Source of the DNA: Chloroflexota bacterium
GTDB lineage: Bacteria > Chloroflexota > Anaerolineae > Anaerolineales > UBA11579
Direction: 5' to 3'
DNA length: 6,238 nucleotides
Assembly: GCA_003250455.1 (NCBI GenBank)
Contig: QKGK01000401.1
Coordinates: forward strand, 1 to 6,238
The notes beneath the pieces are model-generated. The model worked only from the letters and a program-made list of their open reading frames with translations. It was not told where the DNA came from and did no database searches. This document shows, piece after piece, positions 1 to 4,576 of this stretch. Made by a program: the position numbers and the translations under genes. The first letter of the stretch is position 1, and the number at the start of each line of letters is the position of its first letter.

Positions 1-410
1 CAGCCGACCGTCAGTTACGGATCTATACCATTGGCTTTGGTTCCGCCCAACCAGAACAGATGGTCTGCACCCCCGAGCAGATTGGCCCGGATGGGTTCGA
101 TGACCGTTTTGGAGGTGGGTGGGGGTTTGGAGGCGGCTTTCCGGACCGGGATGGACCTGATGGCGGGCGTGGTTTTCCCCGATACCTGATTATCGATGAG
201 GAAACGCTCCAGGGTATGGCTGAAATGACCGGTGGTGCATATTATCGGGCAGAAGATGCTGAACAGCTTTATAATGTGTTTACCAATCTCCCCAGCGAGA
301 TCGTTCTACAAAAGGAAAAAATAGAGATAAGCGTGCTCTTTACGTTTCTTGCGGTGATATTTATCGCATCAGGGATTTTTCTTTCTGTGAAATGGCACTG
401 GATTCCATAA
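1..410 (+). CDS. VWA-domain membrane protein, C-terminal fragment (5' end outside window)
   Basis: This reading frame is open from the window edge (first whole codon at base 3) to TAA at 408-410, giving 135 visible residues. It starts in what looks like the last beta strand of a von Willebrand factor A fold (RQLRIYTIGFGS), as in BatA/BatB or YfbK-like proteins. A Gly/Asp/Phe-rich loop follows, then the typical VWA ending 'IDEETLQGMAEMTGGAYYRA' and 'DAEQLYNVFTNLPSEI'. The last ~27 residues form one hydrophobic transmembrane segment (about ISVLFTFLAVIFIASGIFLSV) with a short WHWIP tail. The N-terminal metal-binding MIDAS motif would lie upstream and is not seen. Family knowledge suggests a membrane-anchored VWA protein with the domain outside the cytoplasm, linked to AAA-ATPase (MoxR) or stress systems; its partner cannot be told here. 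A 468-base gap separates it from the Hdr operon, so it is probably a separate transcription unit. The ATG at 60 is internal, not the start. Confidence 0.8.
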   Translation, partial: ADRQLRIYTIGFGSAQPEQMVCTPEQIGPDGFDDRFGGGWGFGGGFPDRDGPDGGRGFPRYLIIDEETLQGMAEMTGGAYYRAEDAEQLYNVFTNLPSEIVLQKEKIEISVLFTFLAVIFIASGIFLSVKWHWIP

Positions 411-440
411 CTTAAAAGTTTTTCCTTCAAGGAATGGGAA

Positions 441-498
441 AGCAACAGGGGAGGCGAATCACATGGATGGCGGATTTTCGCTACTACCCCCGTTTGCT
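441..498. repeat. imperfect long stem-loop downstream of the VWA gene
   Basis: Three nested complementary blocks can be paired: AGCAA (441-445) with TTGCT (494-498), GGGG (448-451) with CCCC (487-490), and GCGAA (454-458) with TTCGC (477-481). Small internal loops separate them and the end loop is 18 bases. It begins 30 bases after the VWA stop codon. No T-run follows, so it does not look like a standard intrinsic terminator. It could be a 3'-end structure of the upstream transcript or a chance pairing. Confidence 0.3.
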
Positions 499-621
499 GG
501 AAATATAAAACCACTCAACTGATCTTATTAGGTGTTTCCTTTAGTTTTATATTTGATTTCTGATTGAATAAAGGATAATTTCGTAGTCAGAGGGGTTACT
601 TATTCTTTTTTACAGCTAAAT

Positions 622-635
622 GTTCATAATTGAAC
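622..635. promoter_or_regulatory. short AT-rich dyad (GTTCA-TAAT-TGAAC)
   Basis: This is a perfect 5-bp inverted repeat with a 4-base centre, about 42 bases upstream of the -35 element of the operon promoter. Its size and position fit a helix-turn-helix regulator site, but a 5-bp arm can occur by chance in AT-rich DNA. I do not recognise a named regulator from it. Confidence 0.22.
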
Positions 636-656
636 GCTGCTCTTATTTTTGGTTCC

Positions 657-674
657 GTGTGTCAATTTTCACAA
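657..674. promoter_or_regulatory. Rex-like or CRP/FNR-like operator upstream of the Hdr operon promoter
   Basis: The sequence GTGTGTCAATTTTCACAA has a perfect right half (TTCACAA, 668-674) of the Rex consensus TTGTGAA-N4-TTCACAA and 4 of 7 matches in the left half (657-663). Read as a CRP-type site, 658-673 is TGTGT-N6-TCACA, 9 of 10 matches to TGTGA-N6-TCACA. It ends two bases before the -35 hexamer. Rex responds to the NADH/NAD+ ratio, which would suit an operon with a pyridine-nucleotide oxidoreductase; a CRP/FNR-family protein there would more likely activate. Which regulator binds, if any, cannot be decided from sequence alone. Confidence 0.38.
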
Positions 675-676
675 TG

Positions 677-705
677 TTGATTATGGAATGGGGGATGTGT
701 ATAAT
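677..705 (+). promoter_or_regulatory. sigma70-type promoter of the Hdr operon
   Basis: A -35 element TTGATT (677-682, 4 of 6 consensus bases) and a perfect -10 TATAAT (700-705) are separated by exactly 17 bases. Transcription should start near 712, giving a leader of about 167 nucleotides before the ATG at 879. It is the best promoter-like pair I found in the gap and is oriented towards the operon. The flanking dyads at 657-674 and 723-739 support it as a regulated promoter. Confidence 0.6.
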
Positions 706-721
706 TTAATCAATATTTGAA

Positions 722-739
722 GATATGCTTGGAGCATAT
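722..739. promoter_or_regulatory. operator-like inverted repeat just downstream of the predicted start site
   Basis: ATATGCT (723-729) and AGCATAT (733-739) form a perfect 7-bp inverted repeat around TGG. It would lie at roughly +11 to +27 of the transcript, a usual place for a repressor site, and as RNA it could also fold into a small hairpin. A related element with the same order of half sites (GATATGC then AGCAT) recurs at 806-822. Confidence 0.35.
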
Positions 740-805
740 TCTCTACTTCCCCAATTATTATTAATTTCAAACCGTATCGCATTTCTGTTTCCCTGCAGCA
801 GGCCT

Positions 806-822
806 GATATGCATCAGAGCAT
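806..822. promoter_or_regulatory. second, degenerate copy of the operator-like element
   Basis: GATATGC (806-812) and AGCAT (818-822) repeat the half sites of the 722-739 element with a 5-base instead of a 4-base gap. The two copies start 84 bp apart, about eight helical turns, so both would face the same side of the DNA. This may be a second low-affinity site for the same protein, or coincidence. Confidence 0.22.
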
Positions 823-840
823 TTACTTTCCTTTGTGTAG

Positions 841-872
841 AAGGAGGCGCATTAACCAAAAGCCTCCCGGGA
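841..872 (+). promoter_or_regulatory. ribosome-binding region of the tandem hdrA with a paired Shine-Dalgarno
   Basis: A strong Shine-Dalgarno sequence, AAGGAGG (841-847), lies 31 bases before the ATG at 879, too far for normal use, and no start codon follows it at the usual distance in the hdrA frame. Its GGAGGC (843-848) is perfectly complementary to GCCTCC (862-867), making a 6-bp GC-rich hairpin with a 13-base loop. The only sequence at normal spacing is a weak GGGA (869-872), 6 bases before ATG 879 and 9 before the adjacent ATG 882. The hairpin may mask the strong site or act as a standby or control element. Confidence 0.4.
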
Positions 873-878
873 AACAAG

Positions 879-3800
879 ATGATGCAACCTCAAAATCCTC
901 CTTCGGCATACATGCAGCCCCCTGCTGTTTTAGTCATTGGCGGTGGGATTGGGGGGATGCGTGCGTCTCTCGACTTGGCTAATGCCGGACTAAAAGTCTA
1001 TTTAATTGAACAAACCCCCTGCCTGGGTGGACGTGTTGCACAATTGGGCTTTATGTTCCCGCAGCACGACTGTGTATTATGCCGTGGTACGCCTGACCAT
1101 GGATATGGATGTACCCGTCCATCGATTTCACCTGCCTACATCCACCATAACCAGCACCCAAATATAGAGATCCTCACCAGCACACACCTGATTGAAGTGG
1201 AAGGCCAGGCTGGTGATTTTACGGTGTCATTAAAACGTGAACCTCAGTATGTAGATTCTGAGAGATGTATCAACTGCGGCTTATGTGCCGGGGTTTGCCC
1301 GATTGAACTGCCGGATGATTACCAGTTGGGTATGACCACCAGAAAAGCGATCTATAAAGTTGCCGCCCGATCAGCTCCGGATACATATGTTGTCGACCGT
1401 GGCAGCTACTGTGATGAATGCCGCCAGTGTGTGGAAGTTTGCCCAAGCCAGGCAATCAATCTGGAGGAAAAGCCGCGTTTAATGGGCATCAATGTTGGGG
1501 CAATTATCCTGGCAATCGGATTCAAGGCTTTTGACCCAAGCCCGTATGGCGAGTTGGGTTACGGACGCTACCAAAACGTGATCAGCGCGATGGAGTACGA
1601 GCGCCTGGTCAGCCGTTCCGGCCCGACAGAGGGAATCATCACACGCCCTTCGGACGGAAAGCGTCCTGAGAGTATTGCCTGGCTTCAATGCATTGGCTCT
1701 AGAGACCAGACAAACAACTACTGTTCTTCCATCTGTTGTATGTATTCAACCAAAGAAGCCATTCTGGCAAAGCAAAGACTTGGGGAAGACGTGGATTGCA
1801 GCATCTTTGTGATGGATGAGCGCGCCTTCAATAAAGAGTACAGTAAATATTTAAGAAAAGCTCAAAGCCAGCACGATATACATTTCCAGTACTGCCGCAT
1901 CTCTGAAATAAAGGAAGACCCGGTTTCAAAAAACCTTATTTTGACCTATTCAAATCCCGATGGAAGCAAATTTACGAAGTTTTTTGATGTCGTGATTTTG
2001 GCAACCGGTCTGCAGCCTGCAGAATCTGCTCCCCTCCTGGCAAGGCAGCTAAATATCCAGCTGAACGAGCAAGGATTTTGCGAAACAGATAAATTTACAC
2101 CCCTGCAAACCAGCCGTCCGGGAGTTTTCGTGTGTGGCGCTTTCTCGTCACCGAAAGAAATCTCCGAGACCATCCTGGACGCCAGCGGCGCGGCTGCCGA
2201 AGTGATGCGGCTGATGAATGACCAGCTCAACACGCATCGTTTCACGAAAGATTTACCATTCCTCTATCGGGGTGAGCTGCCTCCGGAAATTGAGACCAAT
2301 GGACAGCCAGTGCGGACCGGGGTGTTTGCCTGCAACTGCGGTAAAACCATCTCTGATGCATTGAATTTTCCGGCGATAATCACCCAGGTCGCGGCGATGC
2401 CAAATGTAGTTGAAACGCAGATGGTTGAATTTGCTTGCTTCCCCGAAGGACTGGAGCAGATCAAACAAACCATCCGGGAAAAACAGCTCAACCGGGTAGT
2501 GATCGGAGGATGCAGTAACCGGACGCATGATTCCCTGTTCCAGCGTTCCATCCGAGAAGTTGGCCTGAACCCATATTTGCTGGAGATGGTCAACATCCGC
2601 GAGCAGTGCGCCAATGTGCATCTTTGGCAAAAAGAGCTAAGCAATCGGAAAGCAGTTGAACTTCTCAGGGTCGCCGTGGGCAGGGTGCACCACGCCAGGC
2701 CGATCCAAAAGCAGAAGCACCGCAGCCGTCCGGTTGCGTTGGTGATCGGCGGCGGTGTGGCGGGGATGTCCGCTTCCCTGGCGATTGCCGACAGCGGGTA
2801 TCAGGTCCACCTGGTGGAAAAATCTGAGATGCTGGGTGGAAACCTGAATAACCTCTATTATGTTGCGGAAGCCTATAACCCTCAGCGACTGCTGCGCGAT
2901 ATGGTCAACCGGGTTCGCTCTCACCAGCGGATCACAACCCACACCCGGTCTGAAGTTGCCAGCCATGAAGGGCATGTGGGATATTTCCGCACAACGATCC
3001 ATACCAAGCTCCATAACGGTTTCTCAGAAGAGGTCTATCTGGAACATGGTGTCACGATCATTGCTACCGGGGCGCAGGAACTGCGTCAGCACTCCCTGCT
3101 TGACCTGCCGAACGTGATCACCCAGCGTACATTCGAAGATATATTTATCCACAACCCCGAAAAAATTGCAGCGTTAAACGATGTTGTTATGATCCAGTGC
3201 GTGGACCCGGAGAATGGAGTACAGCATTACTGTTCCCGAGTATGCTGCACCAACACCATGAAAAACGCCATCCGTTTGAAGCTGTTCAACCCCGAATGCC
3301 GCGTGACGGTATTGTTCAAAGATATTGTCACCTATGGATTCCGGGAAACCTTCTACACAGACGCAAGGCGGCACGGGGTTGTTTTTATCCGCTATTCGGA
3401 TGAGCAACCGCCAGAGATCAGCTGGGATGATGAACGAGGCTCGTTATCCGTCAACGTTTATGACCATGCGCTTAATCGAAGGCTGGAAATCCCCGCAGAC
3501 CTGATCCCGCTGGCCATGCCGATCATACCTTCGTCAGGCACAAGATCCCTGGCTGAGATGTTTAACGTCTCCATTTCAAGCGAAGGATTCTTCAAGGAAG
3601 CCCAGCTTAAGCTGCGTCCGATGGACTTTTCACGGGAAGGCATCTTCCTGGCAGGTATGGCTGCTTATCCAAAGTTTACTGAGGAATCGATCACCCACGC
3701 CATGGCCGCTGCAGCACGGGCGCTGCCCCTTCTGGCACAGGATTCCCTGTATCTGGGTGGGGTGGTCGCCCAGGTTGACCCGGAGAAATGTGTTGGATGT

Positions 3801-4052
3801 CTGACATGCACCCGGGTATGCCCATTTTCAATCCCAGAAGTGATCCAGGAGGAAGGGCGGGCAGGCGTTGGCGGATTGGGCGGAGCCGCATTTATAGACA
3901 GCGCGCAATGTCAGGGGTGTGGCACCTGCACTGGGGAATGCCCGGCCAATGCCATTCAGCTGCTGCACTACACCGACCAGCAGATCATGCTCCAGGAAAT
4001 TAACGGGCTGGGAGCATGGCAGACCAGCGTCAGCCCAGGATACCAGCAATGA
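879..4052 (+). CDS. hdrA: tandem HdrA-type iron-sulfur flavoprotein (double HdrA fusion)
   Basis: This 1057-residue soluble protein has two HdrA-like halves. Half 1 (about 15-447) has an FAD dinucleotide fold (VIGGGIGGM, 19-27), a Cys-rich loop (C65, C68, C78), an inserted ferredoxin domain with two [4Fe-4S] motifs (C130/133/136/140 and C178/181/184/188), and the HdrA-specific C-x10-C-x3-CC motif (C271, C282, C286, C287). Half 2 begins with the HdrA N-terminal domain (GVFACNCG at 481, C520, GGCSNRTH at 542, REQC577). A second FAD fold (VIGGGVAGM, 622-630), another C-x10-C-x3-CC (C774, C785, C789, C790) and a C-terminal pair of [4Fe-4S] motifs (C971-981, C1011-1021) follow. No internal ferredoxin is seen in half 2. 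One canonical HdrA is roughly 650 residues. HdrA proteins use FAD to bifurcate electrons between high- and low-potential acceptors; that role here is inferred. ATG 879 is the first start after an in-frame TAA at 762, with ATG 882 as an alternative. The stop overlaps the MvhD start. QmoA/QmoB-type proteins are related alternatives. Confidence 0.88.
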   Translation: MMQPQNPPSAYMQPPAVLVIGGGIGGMRASLDLANAGLKVYLIEQTPCLGGRVAQLGFMFPQHDCVLCRGTPDHGYGCTRPSISPAYIHHNQHPNIEILTSTHLIEVEGQAGDFTVSLKREPQYVDSERCINCGLCAGVCPIELPDDYQLGMTTRKAIYKVAARSAPDTYVVDRGSYCDECRQCVEVCPSQAINLEEKPRLMGINVGAIILAIGFKAFDPSPYGELGYGRYQNVISAMEYERLVSRSGPTEGIITRPSDGKRPESIAWLQCIGSRDQTNNYCSSICCMYSTKEAILAKQRLGEDVDCSIFVMDERAFNKEYSKYLRKAQSQHDIHFQYCRISEIKEDPVSKNLILTYSNPDGSKFTKFFDVVILATGLQPAESAPLLARQLNIQLNEQGFCETDKFTPLQTSRPGVFVCGAFSSPKEISETILDASGAAAEVMRLMNDQLNTHRFTKDLPFLYRGELPPEIETNGQPVRTGVFACNCGKTISDALNFPAIITQVAAMPNVVETQMVEFACFPEGLEQIKQTIREKQLNRVVIGGCSNRTHDSLFQRSIREVGLNPYLLEMVNIREQCANVHLWQKELSNRKAVELLRVAVGRVHHARPIQKQKHRSRPVALVIGGGVAGMSASLAIADSGYQVHLVEKSEMLGGNLNNLYYVAEAYNPQRLLRDMVNRVRSHQRITTHTRSEVASHEGHVGYFRTTIHTKLHNGFSEEVYLEHGVTIIATGAQELRQHSLLDLPNVITQRTFEDIFIHNPEKIAALNDVVMIQCVDPENGVQHYCSRVCCTNTMKNAIRLKLFNPECRVTVLFKDIVTYGFRETFYTDARRHGVVFIRYSDEQPPEISWDDERGSLSVNVYDHALNRRLEIPADLIPLAMPIIPSSGTRSLAEMFNVSISSEGFFKEAQLKLRPMDFSREGIFLAGMAAYPKFTEESITHAMAAAARALPLLAQDSLYLGGVVAQVDPEKCVGCLTCTRVCPFSIPEVIQEEGRAGVGGLGGAAFIDSAQCQGCGTCTGECPANAIQLLHYTDQQIMLQEINGLGAWQTSVSPGYQQ
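4037..4052 (+). promoter_or_regulatory. Shine-Dalgarno and ATGA overlap setting the mvhD start
   Basis: AGGA (4037-4040) sits 8 bases before ATG 4049, and the ATG shares bases with the TGA that ends the tandem hdrA (ATGA, 4049-4052). This supports 4049 over the in-frame ATG at 4016, which would add 11 residues unlike the family. It predicts translational coupling and balanced amounts of the two proteins. Confidence 0.65.
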
Positions 4053-4576
4053 CGATTTTACGGCAACCTCATACATTTGAACCGCAGATCACCGCTTTCT
4101 ACTGCCTGTATTGCGGGTATATGGCTGCAGATACGGCCGGGATTGTCCGCATCCAATATCCGGCGAATGTAAAATTCACCCGTCTCCCTTGTTCCGGGAA
4201 AACTGACATCCGGTATATTTTGGAAGCCTTTGAACAAGGCGCGGATGGAGTTTATATTGTCGCCTGCCCGATCGGGAACTGTCACCATGTGCGGGGAAAT
4301 GAACGCGGGCTTGCCAGGGTCAAGCGGGCAAAAAGCCTGCTGGATGAGATTGGCTTGGGCGCGGACCGGCTGGAGATCTTCTTTATGTCTGGCGGGCAGG
4401 GGCATACCTTTGCGATGTGCGCCCAACAGATGGTCGACCGCATGCGGGCACTGGGTCCCAATCCATTAAAAATGTCGGAACTTGTCCGGGTTGAGGACAA
4501 TGAAGAAATGCAGGATGATGAGAACAAATATCTTGACCGCAGATTCCCTCACCACAAACATGAGGATCCCAAATGA
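4049..4576 (+). CDS. mvhD: MvhD-like [2Fe-2S] electron-transfer subunit (hydrogenase iron-sulfur subunit family)
   Basis: The 175-residue product opens with FEPQITAFYCLYCGYMAAD, the MvhD family hallmark. The conserved cysteines are C19 and C22 (C-x2-C), C48 in 'LPCSGK', and C73/C78 in 'VACPIGNCHH', matching the family's GC-x4-C motif. Family ending blocks (LGADRLEIFFMSGGQG and MRALGPNPLK) are also present. In methanogens MvhD carries one [2Fe-2S] cluster and passes electrons from the hydrogenase or formate dehydrogenase to HdrA; in bacteria the domain often stands next to, or is fused with, HdrA. Here it lies between two HdrA-type genes, so it probably bridges the third protein and the tandem HdrA in the cytoplasm. 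It has a charged C-terminal tail after about residue 145, rich in Glu, Asp and His, that looks longer than in typical members. The start at 4049 fits the overlap, the Shine-Dalgarno site and the family N-terminus. Confidence 0.88.
   Translation: MTILRQPHTFEPQITAFYCLYCGYMAADTAGIVRIQYPANVKFTRLPCSGKTDIRYILEAFEQGADGVYIVACPIGNCHHVRGNERGLARVKRAKSLLDEIGLGADRLEIFFMSGGQGHTFAMCAQQMVDRMRALGPNPLKMSELVRVEDNEEMQDDENKYLDRRFPHHKHEDPK
4562..4576 (+). promoter_or_regulatory. Shine-Dalgarno and ATGA overlap setting the start of the third operon gene
   Basis: GAGGA (4562-4566) lies 6 bases before ATG 4573, and ATGA (4573-4576) joins this start to the TGA of mvhD. This is the second such overlap in the operon, so the three products are probably made together as one complex. 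Confidence 0.65.

Larger units (their letters stand above)
411..878. other. AT-rich intergenic regulatory region without a convincing gene
   Basis: This 468-base stretch is visibly richer in A and T than the genes on both sides. I see no tRNA or rRNA and no ORF with protein-like composition. No clear rho-independent terminator follows the VWA gene: the AT-only dyad at 409-420 and the short TTCCT/AGGAA hairpin at 422-434 are weak and lack a U-tract in the right place. The 3' half carries the promoter, operator-like dyads and ribosome-binding hairpin listed separately. The middle (about 500-620) shows only T-rich runs and a poor promoter-like pair (TTGATT at 553, GATAAT at 574, 15-base spacer). 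Confidence 0.7.

Noticed and set aside
409..434. Possible terminator after the VWA gene
   Set aside because: The dyads are short and AT-rich, and no T-run follows a stable stem.
553..579. Second promoter candidate (TTGATT / GATAAT)
   Set aside because: The 15-base spacer is too short and the match is much poorer than the pair at 677-705.
725..982. 85-residue plus-strand frame starting in the operator-like dyad
   Set aside because: It runs into the start of the tandem hdrA in another frame, lacks a good ribosome-binding site, and its second half is the out-of-frame reading of the FAD motif.
4016..4048. Earlier ATG for the MvhD-like gene
   Set aside because: The extra 11 residues do not resemble the family, while ATG 4049 has a Shine-Dalgarno site and an ATGA overlap.
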